Positions 10,066 through 19,948 of a stretch of 64,000 bases of DNA are shown here, in pieces (position 1 is the first letter of the stretch; every line of letters begins with the position of its first letter). The translations under genes and the position numbers were made by a program. A model generated the notes under the pieces. The model saw only the letters and a list, made by a program, of their open reading frames with translations. It was not told where the DNA came from and ran no database searches. The DNA is from Oceanirhabdus sp. W0125-5 (GTDB lineage Bacteria > Bacillota > Clostridia > Clostridiales > Clostridiaceae), in NCBI RefSeq assembly GCF_027938815.1, contig NZ_CP115913.1, positions 4,250,001-4,314,000 of the forward strand. Direction: 5' to 3'.

Positions 10066-10557
10066 TTACTCTCCATAATAATCTATCCATTCTACAACTT
10101 CTCGATTGTTCTCTTTTAAAATGCTATTACAATATCCTACATGATATTGAATATGTCTAACCTGCATGAATACTACATCCAAGTTTTTAATCTTATTATA
10201 TAATATAGAACTCTCTTGAAGCCATTCATCATCTTTATCAGCAAAAAAAGCTTCAGCAATTTCTTTAACTTGATTCTTATATTCAATTAAATCTTCTTTG
10301 GTTAATTGATTTTCAGGATCATGCTCCAATTCAGGATATACTTTTTTATCTGCAAAAGGCTCTACAAACTTTTCTTTCTTCATCCTTAACCAAAAATTAG
10401 TTCCAGTAAAAGCATGTAATAATTGCTGCCAAAAAACATATCCTCCTTTTTTCTCATTCCACAAATCATCAGGACACTTTTCAATCATTTGCTCTAACAT
10501 AGAAAATGCTAAATCAAATTGAGTTTTTGTTATTTTTAGTAGTACATCACTTTTCAT
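10066..10557 (-). CDS. DinB-fold (DinB superfamily) protein
   Basis: 163 residues predicted as a four-helix bundle. Candidate metal-binding histidines sit at conserved spacing: LLHAFTG near residue 48 and MQVRHIQYHVGY near residue 133. These match the DinB/YfiT metalloenzyme family, whose members are often thiol-dependent transferases. The role here is unknown. It precedes the QueG-like gene and may be co-transcribed with it. Confidence 0.7.
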   Translation of the reverse strand: MKSDVLLKITKTQFDLAFSMLEQMIEKCPDDLWNEKKGGYVFWQQLLHAFTGTNFWLRMKKEKFVEPFADKKVYPELEHDPENQLTKEDLIEYKNQVKEIAEAFFADKDDEWLQESSILYNKIKNLDVVFMQVRHIQYHVGYCNSILKENNREVVEWIDYYGE

Positions 10558-10728
10558 TTAACCCTCACCCCATAAAAATATTTAATTAGTTAATAATTTT
10601 CCTTATCTATTTACTCATTATTATAAAAGTTATATTATGACAGCAGCATGTCATATATTATTTTTATTTCCATTATTTATTCCTACTAACTTAACATTGA
10701 ATGAATACAATAAATTTAATTAATAAAA

Positions 10729-10772
10729 AACCTTCATAATAATAACCAATTAAGATTATTATTATGAAGGTT
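10729..10772. terminator. Long bidirectional terminator hairpin
   Basis: A perfect 17-base inverted repeat AACCTTCATAATAATAA / TTATTATTATGAAGGTT with a 10-base loop and A/T runs outside. It ends the feo genes on the minus strand. Confidence 0.7.
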
Positions 10773-10792
10773 AAATTTATATGTGTTATTTA

Positions 10793-10936
10793 TTACATAT
10801 GGCATTTGTTTTTTTTAGAACAGCCACTGCATCCACCACATTTATTATTTTTCATATCATTACGAGCTTTCTTAAAAGCAAATATTACTATTCCTGCAAA
10901 AACTAAACCTACAATTATATTAGCAACATTACCCAT
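10793..10936 (-). CDS. FeoB-associated Cys-rich membrane protein
   Basis: A 47-residue protein: one N-terminal membrane helix (MGNVANIIVGLVFAGIVIFA), then a basic linker and a Cys cluster CGGCSGC followed by C-H-M at the end. This is the small FeoB-associated protein commonly found after feoB in Firmicutes, thought to help Fe(II) transport. Its ATG overlaps the feoB stop codon by one base (TAATG), so it is translationally coupled to feoB. It is easily missed because of its length. Confidence 0.88.
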   Translation of the reverse strand: MGNVANIIVGLVFAGIVIFAFKKARNDMKNNKCGGCSGCSKKNKCHM

Positions 10937-12891
10937 TAAATCTCAACTCCTAAATTTTGACGTTTTGCGTCTGCTTTCTTAATAGCGAAAATAAGATAAC
11001 TCACTACAACTACTGCTACTATTATAGCTGGAACAAAACCTGCTGCTGGTGTACCATATACTATTAATGAACCAATTTGAGTTACTAACATAGCTAGTAC
11101 ATATCCTACACTGAATTGGAATGCAAGACCTTTGAACAACCACTTTTTAGATCCCATTTCTGCATTCATTGCTCCCATAGCAGCGAAGCAAGGTGGTGTG
11201 AATAAGTTAAATACAAGGAACGCAAATCCAGTTACAGGATTAAAGAACTCTGTTAAAACTCCACCTGGTAAATGTAATGCGTCTTCTGTGGCTACAGCTA
11301 AAACTACTGCGAATGTAGCTACAACATTTTCTTTAGCAATAAATCCAGTTATTGATGCTGCTGCTAATTGCCAACCAGCAAATCCTAATGGAATTAAAAT
11401 TGGAGCTATAATTTTCCCTAATGAAGCTAAAATACTTAAGCTTTGATCATCAACCGGCTGTAATCCCCAGCTATATGCTTGTGCAAACCATACTAAAGTA
11501 TTACACACAAGTATGATTGTTGTTGCTTTATAAATAAATCCTTTTGCTTTATCAAACATTTGAACAATTGCATGTGATAAACTAGGCATTTTATATTCAG
11601 GTAGTTCTAATATGAATGAAGAAGTGTTTTCCCAAACAAAAATTTTCTTTAATATAAGTCCTCCAATTACAATTACTGCAATGGCAATAATATACATAGT
11701 TGGACCAACCCATGATGCCCCTGGGAAGAATACAGCTGCGAAAAGACCAATGATTGGAAGTTTCGCTCCACAAGGTACAAATGGTGTAAGAATAGTAGTC
11801 ATTCTCTTTTCATTTATATCTTCAATTGTTCTTGTTGCCATAACTCCTGGAATAGCACATCCTGAACCAACTATCATAGGAATTATTGATTTACCAGATA
11901 ATCCAATCTTCTTAAAGAATCTGTCCATTACTACAGCAACTCTTGCCATATATCCGCAGTCTTCAAGAAGAGCTAAACAGAAGAATAATACCATGATTAA
12001 TGGTAAGAAACCAATAACCGCACCTACACCACCAATAGCCCCATCTACAATAAGAGCTTGTAATAGAGGACTAATTCCTAATCCTTCAAAGAAGCTATTT
12101 GCTGCATTTGGTATTACCTCACCAAAAATTACATCATTTAAATACCCTGATAAATAACCACCTAATCCTTCGATTGAGAATGCGAACACAGCCCACATAA
12201 CAAAGAAGAATATAGGTAATCCTAACCATTTATGTGCTACAATTCTATCTACCTTATCAGAAAAAGTAACTTCACTAGCATCTCTTTTCTTAAATAAACA
12301 TTTTTCAACGATTCCATCAACGTATCTCTGTCTTGCCATATCCGAATCTTCAATATTATCATTTTTAAAAGCAGGTGCTGCTTGTTTCTTCTTATCCTTC
12401 CCTAACTTTACAGCCTCATTTATTAAATCTCTTAATCCCGATTCTGAAGTAGCTGTTGTTTGAATAACCTTGCAATTAAGTTCTTTACCTAATACTTTTG
12501 AATCAAGAACATCCCCTCTTCTGTTTACTACATCTGTTTTGTTTAAAGCAATTACAACAGGAATCCCTAGTTCTAAAAGCTGCGTTGTGAAAAATAAACT
12601 TCTACTAATATTAGCTCCATCTACAATGTTAATTATTACATCTGGATTTTCCTGCAATATGAAATCTCTAGTAACAGCTTCCTCACCAGTAAATGGTGAA
12701 ATAGAATACGCACCTGGAAGGTCAACTATGCTAATATCTTCACCCTTAACTCTATATTTCTTTCTAAGCTCTGCCTCTTTCTTATCTACAGTAACCCCGG
12801 CCCAGTTTCCAACAAACTCAGTCTTACCTGTAATACCATTAAATAATGTGGTTTTCCCTGAATTAGGATTACCAGCTAATGCTATTTTCAT
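10936..12891 (-). CDS. feoB: Ferrous iron transporter FeoB
   Basis: 651 residues. The N-terminal G domain shows G1 GNPNSGKTTLFN, the switch region VGNWAGVTVD, G3 DLPGAYS and G4 NKTD, then a linker and the polytopic membrane part with two Gate repeats (GSGCAIPGVMATR and PFVPCGAKLPI). It imports Fe(II) at the cytoplasmic membrane. The length is close to the short Firmicute FeoB form. A near-perfect Fur-type box lies in the 130-base gap upstream, so iron repression is expected. feoA lies upstream and the Cys-rich partner downstream. Confidence 0.96.
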   Translation of the reverse strand: MKIALAGNPNSGKTTLFNGITGKTEFVGNWAGVTVDKKEAELRKKYRVKGEDISIVDLPGAYSISPFTGEEAVTRDFILQENPDVIINIVDGANISRSLFFTTQLLELGIPVVIALNKTDVVNRRGDVLDSKVLGKELNCKVIQTTATSESGLRDLINEAVKLGKDKKKQAAPAFKNDNIEDSDMARQRYVDGIVEKCLFKKRDASEVTFSDKVDRIVAHKWLGLPIFFFVMWAVFAFSIEGLGGYLSGYLNDVIFGEVIPNAANSFFEGLGISPLLQALIVDGAIGGVGAVIGFLPLIMVLFFCLALLEDCGYMARVAVVMDRFFKKIGLSGKSIIPMIVGSGCAIPGVMATRTIEDINEKRMTTILTPFVPCGAKLPIIGLFAAVFFPGASWVGPTMYIIAIAVIVIGGLILKKIFVWENTSSFILELPEYKMPSLSHAIVQMFDKAKGFIYKATTIILVCNTLVWFAQAYSWGLQPVDDQSLSILASLGKIIAPILIPLGFAGWQLAAASITGFIAKENVVATFAVVLAVATEDALHLPGGVLTEFFNPVTGFAFLVFNLFTPPCFAAMGAMNAEMGSKKWLFKGLAFQFSVGYVLAMLVTQIGSLIVYGTPAAGFVPAIIVAVVVVSYLIFAIKKADAKRQNLGVEI

Positions 12892-12922
12892 TATGTAATC
12901 TCCTCCTTTTCTTTACCGATAT

Positions 12923-12937
12923 TGATAACCATTATCA
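12923..12937. promoter_or_regulatory. Fur-type box upstream of feoB
   Basis: TGATAACCATTATCA matches the 15-base Fur 7-1-7 palindrome TGATAATNATTATCA at all but one defined position. It is located 31 bases before the feoB start codon. Confidence 0.75.
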
Positions 12938-13021
12938 CTACTTTTCCTAAATATAATATGCTATGATAAATAGCATATTATAGAATAATATCTAATTAAA
13001 TATAGTAACAATACCTATAAA

Positions 13022-13303
13022 TTATGCATCTAGTACGATTGTCTTTGCCATTTTCTCATCAATCGCATATCTGCTATCTTTTATATTAATAACATAGTTT
13101 CCTGCTAATTTAGAAATAAGAGTAATTTTTTCTCCCTCAAAGCACCCTAAAGTGAACAGGAATTTTTTTGTTTTTTCTTTACCTTCAACACTTTTCACCG
13201 TAAAAGTTTGTCCTATCTGGGCTTTTGACAGTAAGAATGTTCCTTCTTGTATAGCTTTTGATGAAAATATTGAACCACCTTTTCTTGCTTTTGAAAACAA
13301 CAT
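13022..13303 (-). CDS. feoA: FeoA family protein
   Basis: 93 residues with the SH3-like FeoA core: LLSKAQIGQTFTVKSV, then LGCFEGEKITLISK and NVVIN-like YVINIKDSRYAID. The extra N-terminal 25 residues are unusual but small. It lies 130 bases upstream of feoB in the same direction. Each gene has its own Fur-like box, so they may be transcribed from two iron-controlled promoters. Confidence 0.85.
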   Translation of the reverse strand: MLFSKARKGGSIFSSKAIQEGTFLLSKAQIGQTFTVKSVEGKEKTKKFLFTLGCFEGEKITLISKLAGNYVINIKDSRYAIDEKMAKTIVLDA

Positions 13304-13350
13304 AAAATCACCTTATTCTCACTTATTTAAGAACCATTTTCATTTCTAAT

Positions 13351-13365
13351 TGATATGAATTATCA
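13351..13365. promoter_or_regulatory. Fur-type box upstream of feoA
   Basis: TGATATGAATTATCA keeps both TGATA and TATCA half-sites of the Fur palindrome, with mismatches only near the centre. It lies 48 bases before the feoA start. Confidence 0.6.
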
Positions 13366-13470
13366 GTCCCTACTGCTAAAGAATATCATATTCTATTAGC
13401 GTTGTCAATAGATTTGGGTGTTAAATAGGAAAATAACTGTAAACACTTGTTTTTCGGTTATTATTTCATG

Positions 13471-13499
13471 AAGACAAATGATATAAAAGTTGTTATAAT
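13471..13499 (+). promoter_or_regulatory. Putative promoter of the ttcA-like gene
   Basis: A consensus -10 TATAAT at 13494-13499 with a weak -35 (AAGACA) 17 bases upstream. The gene starts 25 bases downstream after GGAGAGG. Confidence 0.5.
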
Positions 13500-13523
13500 A
13501 TAAACTTGGAGAGGTGATATTAT

Positions 13524-14387
13524 ATGAGTAAATTAGCGGGGAGCGGCTGTGAAGTACTGATCCCTTTTAGCGAAAGAAAACCATTAAAAGAGATTGAAAG
13601 AAGTATAATTAAAAAATATAGAAAAGAAATCTGGACGAAATTCATCAAAGCAATTAAAGATTTTGATATGATTCAAGATGGAGATAAAATTGCCGTAACA
13701 GTATCCGGAGGTAAAGACAGTCTTCTTTTAGCAAAATGTTTTCAAGAGTTAAGAAGACATGGTCAGGTTAATTTCGACCTTGAATTTATTGCTATGGACC
13801 CTGGATTCAACGAAGAAAATAGAGAATTATTAATCAGTAACTGTGAATACCTAAACATTCCTGTAACGATCTTTAAAGCTGATATATTTAATATTGTTGA
13901 TACTATAGCTAAGGAGTACCCTTGCTATATGTGTGCAAGAATGAGAAGAGGAGCATTATATGCGAAAGCTGAAGAGCTTGGATGTAACAAAATGGCTCTT
14001 GGACATCATTTTAATGATGTAATTGAAACAACTATGTTGAATGTTCTTTATTCAGGAAACTTTAAAACAATGATGCCTAAATTAAAATCAACTAATTTTA
14101 ATGATATGGAACTTATAAGACCACTTTATTATATTGAAGAAGATAATATAAAACGCTTTACACAAAATAATGGTTTATTCACAATGAACTGTGGTTGTGT
14201 AGTAGCAGCTGGAAAAACTTCAAGTAAAAGAAAAGAGATTAAAGACCTTATTGCAGAAATGAAGAAAACTTTTGCAGATGTTGATAAATCAATCTTTAAA
14301 TCTGCATGTAATGTTAATCTTGATGCTATACTTGGATACAAGACTGGTGGAGAAAAGATTTCTTTCATGGATAACTATGACGACTAA
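13524..14387 (+). CDS. ttcA: TtcA-family tRNA thiolation PP-loop ATPase
   Basis: 287 residues with the PP-loop SGGKDSLLL near residue 60, the Cys pair PCYMC and GHHFND, and a downstream NCGCV. These are hallmarks of TtcA/TtuA enzymes that adenylate and thiolate a tRNA base (2-thiocytidine at position 32 for TtcA). The [4Fe-4S]-type cysteine arrangement is present. The start ATG follows GGAGAGG. It is divergent from feoA and transcribed alone. The exact tRNA target cannot be decided from sequence because related PP-loop enzymes share these motifs. Confidence 0.8.
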   Translation: MSKLAGSGCEVLIPFSERKPLKEIERSIIKKYRKEIWTKFIKAIKDFDMIQDGDKIAVTVSGGKDSLLLAKCFQELRRHGQVNFDLEFIAMDPGFNEENRELLISNCEYLNIPVTIFKADIFNIVDTIAKEYPCYMCARMRRGALYAKAEELGCNKMALGHHFNDVIETTMLNVLYSGNFKTMMPKLKSTNFNDMELIRPLYYIEEDNIKRFTQNNGLFTMNCGCVVAAGKTSSKRKEIKDLIAEMKKTFADVDKSIFKSACNVNLDAILGYKTGGEKISFMDNYDD

Positions 14388-14400
14388 TATTTTTAAATAT

Positions 14401-14450
14401 AAGCTTGAGAAAATGATGTACAAATGTGCATTTTTTTCTTAAGCTTTTTT
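14401..14450 (+). terminator. Terminator after the ttcA-like gene
   Basis: Stem AAGCTTGAGAAAA / TTTTTTTCTTAAGCTT followed by TTTTT, 13 bases after the stop codon. Confidence 0.75.
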
Positions 14451-14620
14451 ATTTACCCTTTATTCTGCTTTTCACATTTTAAAATATCTAAAATACAATG
14501 ATAATATATAACCATTGAAATTCATTACAAATTATAGTAGAATACTTTATTAATATAGACATTAATTTATGGAAACTCTATACTTAAGATATCTCAGCTC
14601 ATTAATTAATTTAAGCAAGT

Positions 14621-14650
14621 CCATAACTCACTGAAACACTGAGATTATGG
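14621..14650. repeat. Imperfect hairpin upstream of HAD gene
   Basis: CCATAACTCA and TGAGATTATGG pair around a 9-base loop, about 90 bases before the HAD hydrolase start. It could be an operator or a small RNA structure; nothing more is recognisable between 14451 and 14738. Confidence 0.3.
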
Positions 14651-14738
14651 AACATGCATAAATTAAAATTCGCGGTATGATATCTATTAGATTATTCAAC
14701 TCAATGGTTGATATTGATCATTTAAAGGAGATGAGAAC

Positions 14739-15473
14739 ATGCAAAAGAAGATTGCGGCGTTTTTCGATATTGATGGTACGCTATATAGAGAAGGACTAAT
14801 AACAGAATTATTTAAAAAACTTATAAGAAGTGAAATAATAGAATCTGAACGATGGTACAAAGAAGTACGCCCTCACTACACAAAATGGGATAAAAGAATA
14901 GGAAACTACGACCATTACCTTATAAAGATGGCAGAAATTTATGCCGAAGCTATAATTGGTCTTCACAGATCTCAAATAGATCATATAGCAAAGCTAATCA
15001 TAAAACAAAAAGGTGATAAAGTTTACACCTATACAAGAGATATGATTAAATGGCACAAAGAACAAGGTCATGTTATCATAACTATCTCAGGTAGCCCACA
15101 AGAACTAGTAAAAGAAATGGCAACGAAATATGACTTTCATGACTTTATCGGTTCAAACTATATACTTAATGATCAAGATATTTATACTGGTGAAATAAAA
15201 CCAATGTGGGACAGTGTAAACAAGCAAAATGCAATAGACTTTTTCGTACAGAAATATGATATTGATCTTTCTCAAAGTTATGCTTATGGTGATACTACAG
15301 GTGACTACACTATGTTTAAATCAGTTGGTTATCCTGTTGCAATAAATCCTACTAAAGAATTACTTAATAAAATTATTGAAAATAAACGAATTAGAGAGAA
15401 ATTACAGGTTATAGTTGAAAGAAAAGACGTTGTTTATAAACTAAAGCCTCAATGTATTGATTTTATCTTATAA
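14739..15473 (+). CDS. HAD-IB family hydrolase (SerB-like phosphatase)
   Basis: 244 residues. Motif I is FFDIDGTLYR, motif II is the Ser in ITISGS, and motif IV is YGDTTGDYTM, with a helical cap between residues 20 and 115. This is the HAD subfamily IB that includes phosphoserine phosphatase and phospholipid-linked phosphatases. The substrate is not determined. The start follows AAAGGAG. It is monocistronic with a terminator right after the stop. Confidence 0.85.
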   Translation: MQKKIAAFFDIDGTLYREGLITELFKKLIRSEIIESERWYKEVRPHYTKWDKRIGNYDHYLIKMAEIYAEAIIGLHRSQIDHIAKLIIKQKGDKVYTYTRDMIKWHKEQGHVIITISGSPQELVKEMATKYDFHDFIGSNYILNDQDIYTGEIKPMWDSVNKQNAIDFFVQKYDIDLSQSYAYGDTTGDYTMFKSVGYPVAINPTKELLNKIIENKRIREKLQVIVERKDVVYKLKPQCIDFIL

Positions 15474-15496
15474 AAAAAGGCCAAAGGCCTTTTTTT
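15472..15496 (+). terminator. Terminator after HAD gene
   Basis: AAAAAAGGCC-AAA-GGCCTTTTTT hairpin starting at the stop codon; symmetrical, so it may also end bioB on the other strand. Confidence 0.75.
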
Positions 15497-15566
15497 AATG
15501 AATATAATATTGAAATTTCTCGAAGAAAAATGTCACTCATTCTACATTCTCAATTCTACATTTCTT
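15497..15566. repeat. Interspersed hairpin repeat, short copy
   Basis: Contains ATTTCTCGAAGAAAAAT followed by TCATTCTACATTCTCAATTCT. The same ordered pieces recur at 54970-55093 and 60382-60501, and in inverted form in the toxin array. It lies directly at the 3' end of bioB. Confidence 0.5.
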
Positions 15567-16547
15567 TTAAATCTCCAGTCCAGAGCAAGTTATCATCTCT
15601 TTATCATTATCCACATTACTTCCTACTGTAGTGAGATAATTTCCTGTAAGCGCTGCATTAACCCCACCTGCAAAACCTTTATACTGCTTATCTCCTAAGG
15701 CCATTCTTCCTCCAGCATATCTTATATATGCATCTGGAATTACAAACCTGAAGAGTGCCATAGTCTTTAAAATCTCATTGGGTGATAACACAGGATTACC
15801 TCCTAAAGGAGTACCTTTTATAGGATTTAAAACATTTAGTGGTACTGATTTTACACCTAATCCTCTTATCTCAAATGCCATGCTAACTCTATCTTCCCTC
15901 TTCTCTCCAAGTCCAAGAATTCCTCCACAACAAAGGTCAATCCCTGCTTCTTGTATATCCTTTATAGTATTTACTCTATCCTCATATGTATGAGTTGTAC
16001 ATATCTCCCCATAATAACTTTCACTTGTCTCAACATTATGGTGATACATTGATATTCCAGCCTCTTTCAATCTCACTGCCTGATCATAGTTTATGATTCC
16101 ATGAGACGCACATAACTTAAGATTAGTATCTTTTTTTAATCTGGAGTATATATTAACTAAAGCATCAAGCTCTTCCTCACTCTCAATCCCTCTACCACTA
16201 GTTACAAGTGAAAACCTATGGGTTCCTTGTGCTTCAACCTCTTTTGCTCTTTCCAAAACATCCTCGTAATTAATTAATCCATACTCACACACATTTGTAT
16301 TATAATGTACTGATTGAGCACAATATTTACAATCCTCTGAACATCTGCCTGATTTCCCATTCATTATAGAGCATAGATCTGCTTTGTTCCCAGCGAATTT
16401 TTTTCTAATATCATTTGCACATTGAAGTAAAACCTCTATTGTATCCTCATCACTCTCATCAATGTTAATAATCTTAAGAGCTTCCTCTTCATTTATAAAA
16501 TATCCATTTAAAATTTTATCTCTTAGCTCCTTAATAAATCCCTTCAT
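15567..16547 (-). CDS. bioB: Biotin synthase
   Basis: 326 residues from the ATG at 16547, chosen over the upstream in-frame start because GAGGTGG precedes it. Radical SAM cluster motif CSEDCKYCAQS near residue 58, and the SAM-binding GGILGLGEKREDR region, match BioB, which inserts sulfur into dethiobiotin. It is alone here with no bioA/D/F genes, so the cell may take up dethiobiotin or keep the rest of the pathway elsewhere. A BirA-like dyad overlaps its predicted promoter. Confidence 0.95.
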   Translation of the reverse strand: MKGFIKELRDKILNGYFINEEEALKIINIDESDEDTIEVLLQCANDIRKKFAGNKADLCSIMNGKSGRCSEDCKYCAQSVHYNTNVCEYGLINYEDVLERAKEVEAQGTHRFSLVTSGRGIESEEELDALVNIYSRLKKDTNLKLCASHGIINYDQAVRLKEAGISMYHHNVETSESYYGEICTTHTYEDRVNTIKDIQEAGIDLCCGGILGLGEKREDRVSMAFEIRGLGVKSVPLNVLNPIKGTPLGGNPVLSPNEILKTMALFRFVIPDAYIRYAGGRMALGDKQYKGFAGGVNAALTGNYLTTVGSNVDNDKEMITCSGLEI

Positions 16548-16607
16548 AGAAAGTGCCACCTCACTCTTATAGTTATACACTACAATTTATATTATACAAT
16601 TAACCTT

Positions 16608-16661
16608 AGATTACATTATTCTTTTACAATTGTCAACCTTGCTTAAATTTTAAGTTAACAA
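16608..16661 (-). promoter_or_regulatory. bioB promoter with BirA-like operator
   Basis: On the minus strand TTGACA (16636-16631) is followed after 17 bases by TAATCT. The dyad TTGTCAAC (16630-16637) and GTTAACAA (16654-16661), separated by 16 bases, resembles Gram-positive BirA sites and covers the -35. Binding by BirA is an inference. Confidence 0.5.
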
Positions 16662-16720
16662 TAATTTTATTACTTATTATTTTACATAATTTGGTCTGTA
16701 GTTTTCGTTTTAGTTTTTTA

Positions 16721-16915
16721 TAGATATCTCTCTTTTTTAAGAAAATGTTGAAAAATTAAAGTATTCAATCGGACAAACCTCTGGTTAATAAAATTCAAGT
16801 TTAATTGTACAAAGTTTTAAATTTAAAGACCCCTTACCAAATTTATGTTATGTATTGCTTGTACTTATTATATCTTGTACTTTTTCAACATCATTTTAAA
16901 AAAGAGAACTATCTC
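16721..16915. repeat. Inverted-repeat element, long copy
   Basis: The left arm (16721-16756: ATCTCTCTTTTTTAAG..ATGTTGAAAA) and right arm (16879-16914: TTTTTCAACATCATTTTAAA then AAAGAGAACTAT) are inverted repeats. The same arms occur at 58981-59085 and 59699-59808. Here the spacer is about 120 bases. Together with the next entry this fills the gene-free region upstream of bioB. Confidence 0.65.
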
Positions 16916-16970
16916 ACTTTTTTATTTATTAATATATAAATAGATCTACTACCTAAATCAATTGATAGCT

Positions 16971-17014
16971 TGCACACTTTTCAACATCATTTTAAAAAAG
17001 AGAACTATCTCACT
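16971..17014. repeat. Solo right arm of the inverted-repeat element
   Basis: A second direct copy of the right arm (ACTTTTCAACATCATTTTAA then AAAAGAGAACTATCTCAC), about 98 bases after the first and nearly identical to it. Confidence 0.65.
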
Positions 17015-17055
17015 AAATCCCTTCAAACACCTCTACCCATAATATTCCATAAAAA

Positions 17056-17090
17056 AAGCAGTGACCCATTTAAGATCACTGCTTTAAATT
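17056..17090 (-). terminator. Terminator of clpE
   Basis: AGCAGTGA / TCACTGCT stem followed on the minus strand by a run of seven T, just after the clpE stop. Confidence 0.8.
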
Positions 17091-19465
17091 TATTTAACTA
17101 CCTTAACTTTTTCATCTTTCATTTCCAGTTTAATACTATCACCGCTCTTAACATTTCCTTTTAAATATTCTTCAGCAATAACATCCTCGATATTTCTTTC
17201 GATACATCTTCTAAGAGGTCTAGCTCCATATTTCTCATCATATCCTTTTTCAAGTATGAACTCTTTAACATTCTCTTCAACATCTATTGAAATATCATTA
17301 TCTTTAGCTTCATCTTTAACTTCTTTAATCATAAGCTCTATGATATCCTTAAGTTCAATTTTATTTAATGCAGTAAAGACAATTGTATCATCTATTCTGT
17401 TAAGGAACTCTGGTCTGAAGATTTGCTTAAGTGCGTTATGTGCTTTACTCTCAAGCTTATCATACTCACTGTGTGAGAATCCAATGTTTGCTGTTTTCAT
17501 ATTACTTCCTGCATTAGATGTCATTATGATTATACAGTTTTCAAAGAAGGTAGTTCTTCCTTGATTGTCTGTTAATCTTCCATCTTCAAGAATCTGAAGA
17601 AGCATATTGAATACATCTGGGTGAGCTTTTTCTATCTCATCTAAAAGAATAACTGAGTATGGCTTTCTTCTAACCTTTTCGGTTAAGAATCCACCTTGAT
17701 CATATCCTACATATCCTGGAGGAGCTCCAATAAGCTTTGATGCTGTATGTTTCTCCATATACTCTGACATATCAAGTCTTATCATGGCATCATCTGAACC
17801 GAATAATTCAAATGCTAATGATTTTGCAAGTTCTGTCTTACCAACTCCTGTTGGTCCAACAAAGATAAATGAAGATGGCTTCTTTTTCTTTCTAAAACCA
17901 GATCTATTTCTTCTGATAGATTTTGAGATACTGCTTATAGCTTTATCCTGTCCTACAACTCTTTTATGAAGTCTATTTTCAAGACTCAATAATTTTTGTG
18001 CTTCTTCTTCTGTAATTCTATTTACAGGTATCTTAGTCCAAGCCTCTATTACATATGCTATATCCTCAATTGTAATTTCAACATCATAACATGTTTCAGC
18101 TAACTTCTTAATTTTATCTTCTATTCTACATATCTGAACCTTGTATTCAGCTGACTTTTCAAATTCCTTATCTTCTTCTGCCTTAGCTCTTTTTTCAGTT
18201 AAAGCATCATATTCTTCTTTAAGTGCCTCAATCTCAACAAGCCCTTTATTCTTAAGATTTGCTCTTGAACCAGCTTCATCAATAACATCGATAGCCTTAT
18301 CTGGAAGCTTTCTATCAGTAATATATCTCTTTGACAGCTCTACAGCACTCTTTATAACTTCATCTGAGATACTTACCTTATGATAATTTTCATAATAGTC
18401 TTTAATTCCTTTAAGAATTTCAATACTCTCCTCAACAGTAGGTTCTTCTACAAGTACAGGCTGGAATCTTCTCTCAAGGGCTGAATCCTTCTCAATATGC
18501 TTTCTATATTCTTCAGTAGTTGTAGCTCCTATAAGTTGGATTTCTCCTCTAGCTAAAGAAGGTTTTAATATGTTAGCTGCATTCATTGCTCCACCTTGAA
18601 CTTCTCCAGCTCCCATTATGTTGTGGACCTCATCTATTACAAGAATAACATTTCCACAGGATTTAACCTCATCAATAATATTCTTCATTCTGCTCTCAAA
18701 TTGTCCTCTGAATTGAGTTCCTGCTACAACAGCAGTCATATCTAATAAATAGATTTCACTGTTTAATAATTTTTCTGGAACCTGTTTTTCAACAATTCTT
18801 ACAGCTAATCCTTCAGCGATTGCTGTTTTACCTACCCCTGGTTCACCAATTAAAATAGGATTGTTCTTGCTTCTTCTATTTAAAATTTGAACAACTCTAT
18901 CAATTTCTCTGTTTCTTCCTATTATTCTGTCAACTTTTCCATCCATAGCTTTCATAGTAAGATTTATTCCATACTTATCTAAATGCTTCTTTCTAGGTCC
19001 AAGCCATGATTTCTTTTTCTTTCCTTTTTTATTATCATCTTGTTCTTTAATATTTTCAGCACTGCTTCTATCTTCTTTATTTAGGTTTACCATTTCCATA
19101 GCATCATCTTCATCTTCATCATTTACAGACATTTTAGGGAACATCCCACTTAAGAAATCTGCGGATATATCACTTTCTTTTAAACTTTCCTTTAACTCAT
19201 TTAAGTCAACATTCTTCATCATCGACTGCATTTGTTCATTTATTTCACTTATATCCATATTCTCAAGCATATTTTTCATCTGATCATTAACCATAGAAAA
19301 TTCTTCTTCTGTCATTCCTAGCTGCTTCATCATTTTATCCATAACAGGAAGTCCCATTGTCTTTGCACAATCCATGCAAACTCCCTTCATTACATTCTTA
19401 CCATTTTCAAATTTATTGATATAAACAACTGCTAAATTCTTGTTACATATTGAACATAACTCCAT
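17090..19465 (-). CDS. clpE: ClpE-type AAA+ unfoldase
   Basis: 791 residues. An N-terminal zinc finger (CSIC at residues 4-7, CMDC near 30) is followed by a Met/Asp-rich linker to about residue 165. AAA-1 has Walker [14 protein letters not shown], then a middle domain with a UVR-like stretch ([15 protein letters not shown]), and AAA-2 has [12 protein letters not shown]. This order is that of ClpE, which feeds substrates to ClpP. It is about 90 residues longer than the Bacillus protein, mostly in the acidic linker. No CtsR site of the usual tandem heptad kind was seen upstream. Confidence 0.85.
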   Translation of the reverse strand: MELCSICNKNLAVVYINKFENGKNVMKGVCMDCAKTMGLPVMDKMMKQLGMTEEEFSMVNDQMKNMLENMDISEINEQMQSMMKNVDLNELKESLKESDISADFLSGMFPKMSVNDEDEDDAMEMVNLNKEDRSSAENIKEQDDNKKGKKKKSWLGPRKKHLDKYGINLTMKAMDGKVDRIIGRNREIDRVVQILNRRSKNNPILIGEPGVGKTAIAEGLAVRIVEKQVPEKLLNSEIYLLDMTAVVAGTQFRGQFESRMKNIIDEVKSCGNVILVIDEVHNIMGAGEVQGGAMNAANILKPSLARGEIQLIGATTTEEYRKHIEKDSALERRFQPVLVEEPTVEESIEILKGIKDYYENYHKVSISDEVIKSAVELSKRYITDRKLPDKAIDVIDEAGSRANLKNKGLVEIEALKEEYDALTEKRAKAEEDKEFEKSAEYKVQICRIEDKIKKLAETCYDVEITIEDIAYVIEAWTKIPVNRITEEEAQKLLSLENRLHKRVVGQDKAISSISKSIRRNRSGFRKKKKPSSFIFVGPTGVGKTELAKSLAFELFGSDDAMIRLDMSEYMEKHTASKLIGAPPGYVGYDQGGFLTEKVRRKPYSVILLDEIEKAHPDVFNMLLQILEDGRLTDNQGRTTFFENCIIIMTSNAGSNMKTANIGFSHSEYDKLESKAHNALKQIFRPEFLNRIDDTIVFTALNKIELKDIIELMIKEVKDEAKDNDISIDVEENVKEFILEKGYDEKYGARPLRRCIERNIEDVIAEEYLKGNVKSGDSIKLEMKDEKVKVVK

Positions 19466-19508
19466 ATCATCATCATCTCCGAGTAAATATTAATTTGATA
19501 ACTAACTA

Positions 19509-19537
19509 ATAATAATTGTTATAAAGTAACTTTTCAA
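19509..19537 (-). promoter_or_regulatory. Putative clpE promoter
   Basis: TTGAAA (19537-19532), 17 bases, TATTAT (19514-19509) on the minus strand. A partly palindromic AATAACTAATTATTG / TAACTAACTAATAATAAT pair brackets it. The rest of 19480-19940 is very AT-rich and shows no gene. Confidence 0.5.
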
Positions 19538-19948
19538 TAATTAGTTATTCTAGTATAACATATACTATTAGTTCAGTGTGTTAACTTTCTTTTAATAAAA
19601 TATTATATATTTCATTTAATATTATGTAATTATTTACTTTGAAAATTCTCCCCTTCCAATATAAATAAAATTTAATTTTTATGTTTTAACATAGACAATA
19701 TTATATTGCCCCTTCATAATTATATTATAATTGTTTGCTTATTTTCAAATAATAATAAACTAATATTTAGAAAAAATTTGTCCCTTCATCAGTATACTAT
19801 TGACTATACATTATTGATTACACTTTTATAAATAATTATATAATACTAATTTCTTAATAACTAAATTTTATTATTGAGTCTCTTAATTAACTATACTTAT
19901 ACACCCAATAAAATATTTCTTAAAAATAATCTCCATAATAATAAAAGC

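Noticed and set aside
11612..12157. 181-codon open frame on the plus strand over feoB
   Set aside because: Antisense shadow of the feoB membrane domain.
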